The notes beneath the pieces were generated by a model. The model did no database searches and was not told the origin of the DNA. It saw nothing but the letters and a program-made list of their open reading frames with translations. Below are positions 56,108 to 64,000 of a stretch of 64,000 nucleotides of DNA, piece after piece. The DNA lies in the NCBI GenBank assembly GCA_965199895.1, contig CBDATJ010000016.1:1-64000 (forward strand), given 5' to 3'. This DNA is from Bin55 sp965199895 (lineage in GTDB: Bacteria; Pseudomonadota; Gammaproteobacteria; Pseudomonadales; Azotimanducaceae). The position numbers were made by a program, and so were the translations under genes. Numbering within the stretch: position 1 is the first letter of the stretch; the number at the start of each line of letters is the position of its first letter.

Positions 56108-57619
56108 ATGAATCGTCCATCGCTTGAACTACGCCAGACGACGACTACGACTCTGACTCCAGAGTTGCGGCGGAATATTCAACTATTGCAGTTGTCTGCA
56201 ACAGAGTTGCAACAAGAACTTCTAGCGGAGTGTGAGTCAAATCCCTTTGTTGAATTAGACATAGAAGCGGATGAAGTCCATGATGACTTTGCTACGGAAC
56301 CTGATCTTTCCCATACATCTGAAGACTATGAAAAGGAAACCGAAGAAGATTTTGCACCGCAATCAACCGTACAAGACCTGGAAGATATGGCTGTCGTCAT
56401 GGAAAACGACAGTGCAAGTGATCTCAATGTCATAGAAAACCAGCCAGAAGCAGACTGGGAAGAAATCTATACCAGTTCCTCTGGTTCAACAGGCACCGGC
56501 GAGGGAGTCACTCTCGAATCAGACACAGCTTCCCTTCAACAGCACTTACTCGACCAACTCAAACACTGTAATCTCTCTCATAAACAATTGCAGGTTACGC
56601 AGTCCCTGATCGACGCACTGAATGAAGATGGTCTGTTATTGAACTGGTCTGAAATTTGCGAAGAACTACGGAGTAATTCCAGAACCTCTCAAAAAATATT
56701 AGATTCAGCTCTAAACCACTTACAGTCCTTGAGTCCAGAAGGAGTGGGTGCACGAACAGTCCAAGAATGTTTGCTTCTCCAACTTAAAGAAAGAAAATCA
56801 CCTAGTGATGCACTGAAGCTCGCTACCAACATCGTCCACAACCACTTCAACGCACTCGTTTGCAACAACTTAGCTAACATCCAAGCTCAGATCAGTGTCT
56901 CAGACAATGAACTGAATGCAGCTCTGGTTCTTATTCGATCACTCAATCCACGACCCGGGGCATCGTTTGTTGACATTACGACCTCTTATGTAGTACCCGA
57001 TGTAGTGGTGCGCAAATCAAAGAACGAATGGGTGGTTACTCTCAATGATGAGTTCACACCTAACATACGAATCAACAGGCATTACCAGTCATTGATTTCA
57101 ACCACCTCCTCAAAAACTGACAAACAATACCTCAGAAAACACCTACATCAAGCCCAAGCGTTGCTGTATGGACTCAGCCAACGGAAAAAGACTCTGATCA
57201 AGACAGCTACAGCCATAGTCGAGTTACAGCGAGGATTCTTTGATCACGGGCCATTGAACCTACAGCCTATGGTACAAGCTGAAGTTGCTAACCACGTGGG
57301 CATCCATGCTTCAACCGTTTCACGGATAACGACGGGTAAATTTCTGTCTTGCCCTAGAGGGGTATTCAGTCTGAAGTACTTCTTTTCAAGTCCCGTTAGA
57401 TCGAGACGTGGCCACGATGTTTCAAGCAGCGCAGTACGTGCTTTAATTAAGGAATGGACTCAATCTGAAGACCCGGTTAAACCACTCACTGATACTACCA
57501 TAGTTAAACTGCTAGCGGAGCGACAAATTTCCATCGCAAGAAGAACCGTCACAAAGTACCGAGAAGAATTAAACATCCCTAGAGCACAACACCGTAGAAG
57601 AGCTAACCCAATCAATTGA
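56108..57619 (+). CDS. rpoN: RNA polymerase sigma-54 factor RpoN
   Basis: A 503-residue sigma-54. Region I is the Leu/Gln-rich start (LELRQTTTTTLTPELRRNIQLLQLSATELQQELLAECESNPFVEL), region II is acidic (about 55-140), and region III includes the core-binding part and VQAEVANHVGIHASTVSRITTGKFLSCPRGVFSLKYFF, the helix-turn-helix region. The RpoN box reads ARRTVTKYREELNIPRA near the C-terminus. It directs enhancer-dependent transcription, often of nitrogen and motility genes. It stands 12 bases after lptB, in the standard order. Confidence 0.96.
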   Translation: MNRPSLELRQTTTTTLTPELRRNIQLLQLSATELQQELLAECESNPFVELDIEADEVHDDFATEPDLSHTSEDYEKETEEDFAPQSTVQDLEDMAVVMENDSASDLNVIENQPEADWEEIYTSSSGSTGTGEGVTLESDTASLQQHLLDQLKHCNLSHKQLQVTQSLIDALNEDGLLLNWSEICEELRSNSRTSQKILDSALNHLQSLSPEGVGARTVQECLLLQLKERKSPSDALKLATNIVHNHFNALVCNNLANIQAQISVSDNELNAALVLIRSLNPRPGASFVDITTSYVVPDVVVRKSKNEWVVTLNDEFTPNIRINRHYQSLISTTSSKTDKQYLRKHLHQAQALLYGLSQRKKTLIKTATAIVELQRGFFDHGPLNLQPMVQAEVANHVGIHASTVSRITTGKFLSCPRGVFSLKYFFSSPVRSRRGHDVSSSAVRALIKEWTQSEDPVKPLTDTTIVKLLAERQISIARRTVTKYREELNIPRAQHRRRANPIN

Positions 57620-57652
57620 TGCCGTTCAAATCAAAACCAAAGTTAAACTCAT

Positions 57653-57682
57653 TTGAAAATTCTTGCGATGATTAGGTTTAAT
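57653..57682 (+). promoter_or_regulatory. candidate sigma-70 promoter for hpf-ptsN-rapZ-npr
   Basis: TTGAAA (57653-57658) and TTTAAT (57677-57682) with 18 bases between, about 40 bases ahead of the hpf start and its AGGAG ribosome site. An internal promoter at this place in the operon is plausible; not proven. Confidence 0.4.
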
Positions 57683-57722
57683 CGAACGAGAGATCTTTAA
57701 ATTCACACAACAGGAGACACCC

Positions 57723-58019
57723 ATGAACTTAACCCTCACAGGAAGTCAGTATGAAATAGACGCTGCAACTCGCACGATGGTAGAGAAAAAACTTTCTCGT
57801 TTAGAACGCTACTATGATCGAATTACATCAGCCCACGTCGTGTTGACTCTCCATAAAATCATACACCGTGCTGAAGCCACAGTCCGAATCAGTGGGAATG
57901 AGCTCTATGCGGACGCTACAGCCAGTGATATGCAAAGTGCCATCGACCTGCTTGCGAAAAAACTAGATCGCCAGATCGTTAAGCACAAAGAGAAGACAAC
58001 GAAACGACGCGTAAGCTAG
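57723..58019 (+). CDS. hpf: ribosome hibernation promoting factor, short form
   Basis: A 98-residue HPF/YfiA-family protein: MNLTLTGSQYEIDAATRTMVEKKLSRLERYYDRITSAHVVLTLHKIIHRAEATVRISGNELYADATASDMQSAIDLLAKKLDRQIVKHKEK. The short length identifies the form that promotes 100S ribosome dimers together with RMF in gamma-proteobacteria. Strong ribosome site AGGAG 7 bases before the ATG. Standard position between rpoN and ptsN. Confidence 0.95.
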   Translation: MNLTLTGSQYEIDAATRTMVEKKLSRLERYYDRITSAHVVLTLHKIIHRAEATVRISGNELYADATASDMQSAIDLLAKKLDRQIVKHKEKTTKRRVS

Positions 58020-58055
58020 CGCTTCCCGAATACAACCCAAACTTAGGGATCTGAA

Positions 58056-58526
58056 GTGGTTAACCTTGAGCGCATCTTTGCTCAATCCTGCGTACAGTTC
58101 GTCCAAGACTGCCAGTCTAGAAAATCGGCATTGCAGACTGCAGCAATGCTAGTTGGCGATTCACAAACTGAAATCGATCCAAAAAAGCTACTAGAAAAGC
58201 TAGCAGAACGAGAGGAACTGGGCAGTACGGTGATCGACGAAACCCATATCGCTATTCCTCACTGTCGAATCGAAGGTTGCAAGGAACCCGCTGGTGCTAT
58301 CTTGCGATTTAAGCCGGATGTTCAGTTTGGAAATGCAGGATATGTGACTCTCGCATTTGTGTTGATCGTACCCGAAGAAGACGACAATACTCACCTCAAA
58401 ATTCTTCAATCTATCGCTAGACTCTGTATCGAAGAAAAGACGCGAGAAAGACTCCTTGAAGCATCAAACAGTTCCGATCTTCGTGATCTTGTGTTGCACT
58501 ATTCACAATTAAACGGTACATCATGA
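58056..58526 (+). CDS. ptsN: nitrogen-regulatory PTS enzyme IIA (EIIA-Ntr)
   Basis: A 156-residue PtsN. The phosphorylated histidine is His69 in TVIDETHIAIPHCRIEGC; the fold blocks KSALQTAAMLVG, LLEKLAEREELGSTVI and FVLIVPEEDDNTHLKILQSIARL match the family. It takes phosphate from NPr and regulates potassium and nitrogen/carbon balance. Starts with GTG; the stop overlaps the rapZ start by 4 bases. Confidence 0.94.
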   Translation: MVNLERIFAQSCVQFVQDCQSRKSALQTAAMLVGDSQTEIDPKKLLEKLAEREELGSTVIDETHIAIPHCRIEGCKEPAGAILRFKPDVQFGNAGYVTLAFVLIVPEEDDNTHLKILQSIARLCIEEKTRERLLEASNSSDLRDLVLHYSQLNGTS

Positions 58527-59395
58527 AGTTGTATGTGATCACCGGAAGATCTGGATCGGGTAAAAGCACCGTCTTACATGCACTAGAAGATGAAGGTTTC
58601 ACTTGTATCGATAACTTCCCCGTCGCGTTGCTTTCTAAGCTGGTCGAAGACACCCTCAATGAAAACCCAGATCGAAATGTAGCAATTTCAGTTGATGCTC
58701 GTAGTCCAGAAAGTGATCTGAAAGACCTACCCGAAGCAATGAGAGCTGCTAGTCGAATCGACTTACAACCTCGTCTTGTGTATCTGGATGCAGCTGGACC
58801 CGTTCTGGTGAAACGCTTCGATGAGACCCGACGGAGACACCCCCTGGAACGCGTCGATCTAGATCTACGACAATGTATTAATATCGAGAGCCACCTCATC
58901 GCACATTTGGCTGAAATGGCAGATCTCAAAATCGATACCACCCAATTAACGGTTCATGAACTAGTGACAACCATTAAAGAACGACTCGTAGAAATCAAGA
59001 ACCGAGAGTTGTCTCTCGTGTTTCGTTCATTTGCTTATCGAAACGGGGTGCCTGTTGATGCAGACTTTGTGTTTGATGTTCGCTGTTTGCCCAATCCACA
59101 TTGGGATCCCAACCTAAGAGCATTCAGCGGCTTAGATGAACCGGTGAGGAAATTTTTTGGTGATGACGAGTCGGTAGACAAACTGTACCACCACATCTAT
59201 CAATTTCTCACTAACTGGTTACCTATATTTGAGGAACAAAACCGAGCCTACATGACAGTAGCCATGGGTTGCACTGGTGGTCGACACCGATCAGTCTACA
59301 TGGCTGACCGCATTGCTGAAGCTTTTCGTTCTGACTATCCCCACGTGCTGATTCGACACCGCGAACACGGAGGTGATCCAAATGATCCAAGGTAG
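58523..59395 (+). CDS. rapZ: RNase adapter protein RapZ
   Basis: A 290-residue RapZ (YvcJ family). Walker A GRSGSGKSTVLHALEDEGF at the N-terminus, CIDNFPVALL, VYLDAAGPVLVKRFDETRRRHPLE, LVFRSFAYRNGVPVDADFVFDVRCLPNPHW and, in the C-terminal ligand domain, VAMGCTGGRHRSVYMADRIAEAF. In E. coli it hands small RNA GlmZ to RNase E and thereby controls glucosamine-6-phosphate synthesis. Fits the standard ptsN-rapZ-npr order; its end overlaps npr. Confidence 0.96.
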   Translation: MKLYVITGRSGSGKSTVLHALEDEGFTCIDNFPVALLSKLVEDTLNENPDRNVAISVDARSPESDLKDLPEAMRAASRIDLQPRLVYLDAAGPVLVKRFDETRRRHPLERVDLDLRQCINIESHLIAHLAEMADLKIDTTQLTVHELVTTIKERLVEIKNRELSLVFRSFAYRNGVPVDADFVFDVRCLPNPHWDPNLRAFSGLDEPVRKFFGDDESVDKLYHHIYQFLTNWLPIFEEQNRAYMTVAMGCTGGRHRSVYMADRIAEAFRSDYPHVLIRHREHGGDPNDPR

Positions 59396-59654
59396 TGTCA
59401 AAATTATCAACAAACTCGGACTCCACGCTAGAGCATCCGCCAAATTTGTGCAAATGGCAAAGGGGTACCCGTGTGCGGTTCGACTGGGTCGTCCAGAAGA
59501 TGAAATGATCAATGGTAAGAGCATGATGCACATCATGACTCTGAGCGCATCTCAAGGAACTGACCTGCAATTGGAAACCGATGGTGAAGAAGAAGAGCTG
59601 GCGTTTGAGCAGCTCTCTCAACTCATTACTGATTGCTTTGGTGAGGGAGAGTAA
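59382..59654 (+). CDS. ptsO: phosphocarrier protein NPr (HPr-like)
   Basis: A 90-residue HPr-family protein of the nitrogen PTS. The active histidine is in INKLGLHARASAKFVQMA and becomes His15 with the ATG at 59382, the usual number, so this start is preferred over the GTG at 59373. The regulatory region reads EMINGKSMMHIMTLSASQGT, as in NPr. It passes phosphate to PtsN. Its start overlaps the rapZ end by 14 bases; it is convergent with pmbA with 5 bases between stop codons. Confidence 0.94.
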   Translation: MIQGSVKIINKLGLHARASAKFVQMAKGYPCAVRLGRPEDEMINGKSMMHIMTLSASQGTDLQLETDGEEEELAFEQLSQLITDCFGEGE

Positions 59655-59659
59655 CTCCG

Positions 59660-61036
59660 CTACAGAGCAGCTACCGTCATTTGATCGATGAGGATGGAGC
59701 CAGTCCTGATGTTCCTACGATTGTCTACATCATCACCAAACGCTATCATCTTCTCAAACATGCCACTCAAGTTGCCTGCGACGGTTATCTCGTCTACTGC
59801 ATGGGAATACTCGCCGTCCTGGACCCAATAACCTGATGCACCTCGAGAGTAATCACCAGTCAGTATGTTGACTCCCTGTCCCATCAGTGAATTAACCACA
59901 AGTCCGCGATCCATTTGTTTGAGCATTTGATCGACCGGAGTCCTTTCTGTTTCAACGGTTAGGTTGCAAACACCTGACGCGTTACCTGTCGTTGGCATAC
60001 CCAACTTTCGACCCGAATAACTGGATAGGACATAGTTTCGGATATACCCTTGATCGACGAAGCACTTTTCTGAAGTTGCGACACCTTCAGTGTCAAAAGT
60101 TCGACTACCGATTGCACCGCTTAAGAATGGGTACTCTTTTAGAGTCATTGCTTCAGTGGTCGCCTTCTTGTCTATTGAATCAAGTAGGTAGCTTGTTTTC
60201 AAGTACTGAACTCTTCCGGTTAATGCGCTGATGAAATGTGAAATCAAACTGGACGCTATGGTGTAATCAAATACCACCGGATAGTCTCCAGTTGGGATGG
60301 GCCTAGGATCGAGCTTTTCTATCACTCTCCTTGCCGCAGTTTCACCCACTTCCATCGGGCTGTCGAGTTCGTCAAGTCTTCTGCCCATGGTGTACCAATA
60401 AGCGCGCTGCATCCCTTGATCGCTCTTGGCAATGACATCCGACATCATGCTATATGTCGTAGTGCGATGTGCTTGCAGAAACCCATGACTATTGCCATAA
60501 GCGGTACAGCACGATTTAGTTGAAACGCGTGTTCCATCTGACTTGTAGAGCCTTGGGTCGTAGGACAATGCAGCGTTTTCGGCAGTACTAGCCATTTCCT
60601 TCGCTTGCTCGACACTTAAATTCTCGTGGTGATACAAGTCGAGATCCGGAAAGTCCACCGCAAGTCGTTCCGCGTCAGCAAGACCACTACAGTCATCTTC
60701 CTCGGTGTGTTTTGTGATAGCGAGTGCAGCTTGCACTGATTCCAAAATCGAAGCGGGTCGAGTATCCGTAGTACTCACACTTCCGCGTCGCTGACCCTGG
60801 TAAACGGTAATTTCGAACCCACGGTCACGACTAAACTCTACGTTCTCTAACTCGTCGCTGTGAGCTTTGACTTCAAGCCCAAGATCATCCTTGGCTGCCA
60901 CTTCTGCGGCAGTCGCACCTTGATCCAGGGCAACTTGAAGGATTTCAGAGACTAAGCCTTTGAGACGATTTTCGTCTTCAGCGGTGTGCGCTGATTTGCC
61001 ATTTCCTTGTACTGGTGCAGAAACTTCACGACTCAT
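59660..61036 (-). CDS. pmbA: metalloprotease subunit PmbA/TldE
   Basis: A 458-residue PmbA/TldE. Landmarks: VALDQGATAAEVAAKDDLGLEVKAHSDELENVEFSRDRGFEITVYQGQRRGSVSTTD, FDYTIASSLISHFISALTGRVQYLKTSYLLD, DTEGVATSEKCFVDQGYIRNYVLSSYSGRKLGMPTTGNASGVCNL and GDYSRGASGYWVQDGE. It is the non-catalytic half of the TldD/TldE protease, which degrades unfolded peptides and processes microcin B17 or other modified peptides. It overlaps the end of tldD by 4 bases, indicating coupled translation of the two subunits in one run. Confidence 0.95.
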   Translation of the reverse strand: MSREVSAPVQGNGKSAHTAEDENRLKGLVSEILQVALDQGATAAEVAAKDDLGLEVKAHSDELENVEFSRDRGFEITVYQGQRRGSVSTTDTRPASILESVQAALAITKHTEEDDCSGLADAERLAVDFPDLDLYHHENLSVEQAKEMASTAENAALSYDPRLYKSDGTRVSTKSCCTAYGNSHGFLQAHRTTTYSMMSDVIAKSDQGMQRAYWYTMGRRLDELDSPMEVGETAARRVIEKLDPRPIPTGDYPVVFDYTIASSLISHFISALTGRVQYLKTSYLLDSIDKKATTEAMTLKEYPFLSGAIGSRTFDTEGVATSEKCFVDQGYIRNYVLSSYSGRKLGMPTTGNASGVCNLTVETERTPVDQMLKQMDRGLVVNSLMGQGVNILTGDYSRGASGYWVQDGEYSHAVDEITVAGNLSGMFEKMIAFGDDVDNRRNIRTGSILIDQMTVAAL

Positions 61037-62478
61037 ACCTTGGTGCCTCCCACAGTGATCTGGTCAATCTTGAGCGTGGGTTGTCCAACACAAACCGGAA
61101 CACCTTGACCATCTTTTCCGCAAACGCCAACACCTCTATCGAGTTCGAGGTCAGAGCCAACCATGGAAACACGGGTCATGATTTCTGGACCATTGCCGAT
61201 AAGGGTTGCGCCTTTGAGGGGTGCAGTCTTTTTGCCGTCTTCAATCAAATATGCTTCAGTCGCCGAAAACACAAATTGACCCGAGGTGATATCTACCTGT
61301 CCACCACCAAAGGTTGCAGCATAGATGCCCTTGTCAACGCTGTTGATGATTTCTTCTGGTTCACTCTCTCCCGCCATCATGAAGGTATTGGTCATCCGTG
61401 GCATGGGTTGGTGAGCATAAGACTCTCTTCGCCCATTGCCCGTGCTCACAGTACCCATGAGATTAGCATTGAGTTTGTCGTGCATGTACCCTCTGAGGAT
61501 ACCATCTTCGATCAATACGGTGTGTTGTCCGGGAGTTCCCTCATCATCAAACGACAATGAACCACGACGGTTTGCTAGGGTCGCATCATCAACTACAGTA
61601 CAAAGCTTGGACGCGACAGGTTGACCGACTCTATTGGAGAACGCAGAAGTTCCTTTGCGGTTGAAGTCACCTTCCAGTCCGTGTCCTACTGCTTCGTGGA
61701 GTAAAACCCCTGGCCACCCCGGACCTAGGACTACTTGCATTTGCCCTGCGGGAGCGTCGATGGCTTCAAGGTTGACTAGTGCTTGTCTCAGTGCGTCCCG
61801 TGCATAGTTTTCAGCATCATCGGTAGTGTGCCAATGCGAGAGGTCGTGTCGCCCTCCACCTCCGGAATACCCAGTTTCACGTCTTCCATTCTGCTCAACG
61901 ACTACTGAAACGTTAAAGCGAACTAGGGGGCGAATATCACCTTGGCTCGTCCCATCACTGGAAAACACATAGTTTGAATCGTGACCTGCAGACAAAGAAA
62001 CAGAAACTTCCTTGACTCGCGGATCCAACGAACGAGTAAACCGGTCAATTCGAGACAATAGCGCGACTTTATTCTCGTGAGAGATGGAATGGATAGGATC
62101 CATGGATTCATACGCTGCGGGGACGTTATGTCGAACTGTGACTTGGGTAGACTGCTCTTGGCCGGTTCGAGCGATGGTTTTGGCAGCATTGGAAGTCTGT
62201 TCTAAGACTTCAGGTTGAATATCGTCAGCGTAAGCAAATCCTGCTTTTTCACCACTGATAGCTCGGGCTCCCATCCCTCTGGATACCGAAAATCCGGCTT
62301 GTTTGACTATACCCTGCTCTAGACCCCAGGTCTCATCACGTTTACACTGAAAGAACAGCTCTCCACGGTCTATTTGTCGGGACATCATCCCCGACATCAT
62401 GCGTTCTAACTGATGATCTGAAATGTCGCCGGGAACCAGTAACTGATTTTTGGCTTCTTGGGAAAGAGTTTGGGTCAA
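61033..62478 (-). CDS. tldD: metalloprotease subunit TldD
   Basis: A 481-residue catalytic subunit of the TldD/TldE heterodimeric protease. The zinc-binding HExxxH is in VLLHEAVGHGLEGDF (His261, Glu262, His266), and DEGTPGQHTVLIEDGILRGYMHDK plus YAHQPMPRMTNTFM belong to the family core. The start is taken as TTG at 62478 because AAGGAG lies 6 bases upstream and the protein then begins MTQTLSQEAKN, like known TldD; the ATG at 62532 would overlap the preceding gene by 53 bases. Confidence 0.94.
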   Translation of the reverse strand: MTQTLSQEAKNQLLVPGDISDHQLERMMSGMMSRQIDRGELFFQCKRDETWGLEQGIVKQAGFSVSRGMGARAISGEKAGFAYADDIQPEVLEQTSNAAKTIARTGQEQSTQVTVRHNVPAAYESMDPIHSISHENKVALLSRIDRFTRSLDPRVKEVSVSLSAGHDSNYVFSSDGTSQGDIRPLVRFNVSVVVEQNGRRETGYSGGGGRHDLSHWHTTDDAENYARDALRQALVNLEAIDAPAGQMQVVLGPGWPGVLLHEAVGHGLEGDFNRKGTSAFSNRVGQPVASKLCTVVDDATLANRRGSLSFDDEGTPGQHTVLIEDGILRGYMHDKLNANLMGTVSTGNGRRESYAHQPMPRMTNTFMMAGESEPEEIINSVDKGIYAATFGGGQVDITSGQFVFSATEAYLIEDGKKTAPLKGATLIGNGPEIMTRVSMVGSDLELDRGVGVCGKDGQGVPVCVGQPTLKIDQITVGGTKV

Positions 62479-62479
62479 G

Positions 62480-64000
62480 TTAATCTCCTTGTTCAGGGGG
62501 TGTGGTTGTCTCTTCTGTATCACCGTCAACATCGTTAGCTGACAATTCGTCTTGGATCTGACCTACGAACGCAATCTCAGGTGCATCCAAAGTTCCTGAA
62601 ACCGAGTATTTTGCACTCGATAGCTTTTCTAGTTGAGGTTTGAATATCGTGCTACCCAACCATGTACCCAAGAAGACTTGCGGATTACCCGAAATTATTC
62701 CTGCGTACCAACCCAAATTCTCTCTGAGAGGGAGTTCTACTACTACCTCATTGTCAAGTGCTTGGGTTTCCATATCAATGATTCCATTGAATCGAATTTC
62801 AGAACTCCTAGCTTTGACATGAATGGGCTCTTCAATAATGATTCGTGATTTATCCAAATCCACATCGTAGAGGATTCGCTCAAAGTACATTCCTCTCCCA
62901 AACACGGACCGGAAGTCTAGTTTGAGCTGCTGAATAATCGGTGCAATGTTCAATAAGCTCGTCAGTCGGAGAGCGCGCCCTGCTGCATCGGTATCAGGAA
63001 AATTACCATTGTTGATATCACCTTGCAGGTTACCCTGCAAAGACATGGTGTCGAACTTCATAGGATGACCTGCCCAGGAAAGATCGACATTCATCGTAAA
63101 GTCTTCGCTTTCGATCGCACTATCTAAATCAAACTCAGGTAAGATTTCCGCAAGATCTTCGCCACTCAAGACTCCCACAAAAGACGATCTGTTGGCTTGG
63201 GTGTCCCAAACAATCCCGCCCTCTTCGCGTGCATCTATCTGCACCCCTCTCATCGCTCCAAATAGGGTAGTCGCTTGCAGATGGTTGTCTACTACATCCA
63301 GTCGCATCGACCACACCCCGAAGTCCTCGGTTTTCTCTTCGATGTCAACGATGGTAAATTCATCAATGAACAGATCAATGGGAGGTAACCAGGACAAGTC
63401 CGCGGGTTGCTCAGAGTCGGTTTGTTCATCCTCGTCTTGTTTTTCGTTCTCTTTTTCTACAAGGTTTATTCGTTCCAGTCGAACCACCCATCTTTCGTTT
63501 TCCTTTCGCTTATAGGCTCGAGCATCCAGCTCTTGAGCCTTTACTTTGAGTGGGTTGTCTTCTAAACCCAAACCACCGTTGATGACCAAATCATGGAGGT
63601 CGAACCTGGGGTGTTCTAGCAGATCCAGTGAAAAATCATGAAACTGAATGCTAAAACCGGTGGGAATACTCAACTGGCCCGAACCACCACCCATGGACAA
63701 TTTCGATAGAGAACCAGTGACATTCCACTGAGCTTCTGCTGAAGCAATCTCTACGGGAGTCGAGTTCAACCCAACACTTCCCTTCAAAACACCATCGCTT
63801 GCTCGTTCAAATTTCGCTTCTATCAAGCCGGAATCGAAATCAACTTTCAGGGGATCAGCATACTCAATTGCAACGATGGTAGGACGCATTTCATCACTAG
63901 TCTTGCCAATTGGATGTGGTAAATCGACTTCCAACCCTGCCAAATCAGATTCCAAAATCAGTGCCGGTCGAGCATGTTCTCCAGCGGGAAATGTGAGCTC
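62480..64000 (-). CDS. yhdP: YhdP family AsmA-like protein, C-terminal part (partial)
   Basis: Open frame continuing past the right window edge: upstream of the TTG at 63953-63955 the same frame stays open to 64000. The about 506 visible residues match the C-terminal domain of YhdP (AsmA-like, inner-membrane protein spanning the periplasm, involved in phospholipid transport to the outer membrane). Typical are ILVEF-type repeats of amphipathic strands and the block TMSLQGNLQGDINNGNFPDTDAAGRALRLTSLLNIAPIIQQLKLDFRSVFGRGMYFERI, then KARSSEIRFNGIIDMETQALDNEVVVELPL and a membrane-proximal ISGNPQVFLGTWLGSTIF. The C-terminus is acidic. It precedes tldD, the usual gamma-proteobacterial neighbourhood. 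Confidence 0.88.
   Translation of the reverse strand, partial: ELTFPAGEHARPALILESDLAGLEVDLPHPIGKTSDEMRPTIVAIEYADPLKVDFDSGLIEAKFERASDGVLKGSVGLNSTPVEIASAEAQWNVTGSLSKLSMGGGSGQLSIPTGFSIQFHDFSLDLLEHPRFDLHDLVINGGLGLEDNPLKVKAQELDARAYKRKENERWVVRLERINLVEKENEKQDEDEQTDSEQPADLSWLPPIDLFIDEFTIVDIEEKTEDFGVWSMRLDVVDNHLQATTLFGAMRGVQIDAREEGGIVWDTQANRSSFVGVLSGEDLAEILPEFDLDSAIESEDFTMNVDLSWAGHPMKFDTMSLQGNLQGDINNGNFPDTDAAGRALRLTSLLNIAPIIQQLKLDFRSVFGRGMYFERILYDVDLDKSRIIIEEPIHVKARSSEIRFNGIIDMETQALDNEVVVELPLRENLGWYAGIISGNPQVFLGTWLGSTIFKPQLEKLSSAKYSVSGTLDAPEIAFVGQIQDELSANDVDGDTEETTTPPEQGD

Noticed and set aside
58417..58941. Minus-strand open frame of 174 codons opposite ptsN/rapZ
   Set aside because: Shadow of rapZ; Arg/Ser-rich, no family resemblance.

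Overview
This window joins two different kinds of DNA. Bases 1 to about 4,460 are animal-type nuclear DNA: three protein genes split by very short introns with GT-AG borders. They are a UBE2R/CDC34-type ubiquitin-conjugating enzyme (minus strand, cut by the window edge), the proteasome subunit PSMA4 (plus strand, complete) and the 3' part of importin-11 (minus strand). From 4,501 onward everything is intron-free bacterial DNA with Shine-Dalgarno sites and operons. The gene orders yrbG-kdsC-lptC-lptA-lptB-rpoN-hpf-ptsN-rapZ-npr and pmbA-tldD-yhdP are typical of Gammaproteobacteria. I read this as a gammaproteobacterial symbiont contig joined to a piece of its invertebrate host, probably a sponge given the compact introns. 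The host identity is an inference, and the join at about 4,459-4,500 is most simply an assembly chimera.

Layout of the bacterial part. 4.5-8.4 kb: a YejA-like peptide-binding protein and a prolyl oligopeptidase (peptide uptake and breakdown). 9.1-25.3 kb: two giant paralogous autotransporters with fibronectin-III-like and cadherin-like repeats. They have nearly identical 5' parts, the same terminator and the same upstream box; the second is broken near its N-terminus and carries extra repeats. 25.6-32.4 kb: a YbhB-like protein, an OsmC-glyoxalase fusion, and a minus-strand run of an unknown secreted protein, prmA, purH, purD and coq7. 32.4-47.0 kb: an unusual locus with four copies of an unrecognised two-gene cassette. 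Gene A encodes a putative secreted zinc metallopeptidase with an HEYVH motif. Gene B encodes a membrane-anchored partner whose start overlaps the end of A by 13 bases. The copies are mosaic and differently broken, and they are interleaved with intact and degenerate copies of neighbouring genes (acyltransferase, Suc/Fer ferredoxin, CinA-like, DUF1932 dehydrogenase). 46.9-49.4 kb: a DUF1932 dehydrogenase and a YejF-like double ATPase. 49.5-64 kb: intact housekeeping genes: fur, zapE, murA, ibaG, the LPS-export/sigma-54/nitrogen-PTS operon, pmbA, tldD and the C-terminal part of yhdP.

The housekeeping genes are intact throughout, so the frameshifts in the autotransporter pair and the A/B array are unlikely to be random base-calling noise, although repeat-induced assembly error remains possible. 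The A/B array is the best candidate for an undescribed system. Its features are tandem amplification, strict A-B overlap, islands of variation inside otherwise conserved B proteins, and a C8 tract at the start of A3 whose length decides whether a signal peptide is in frame.
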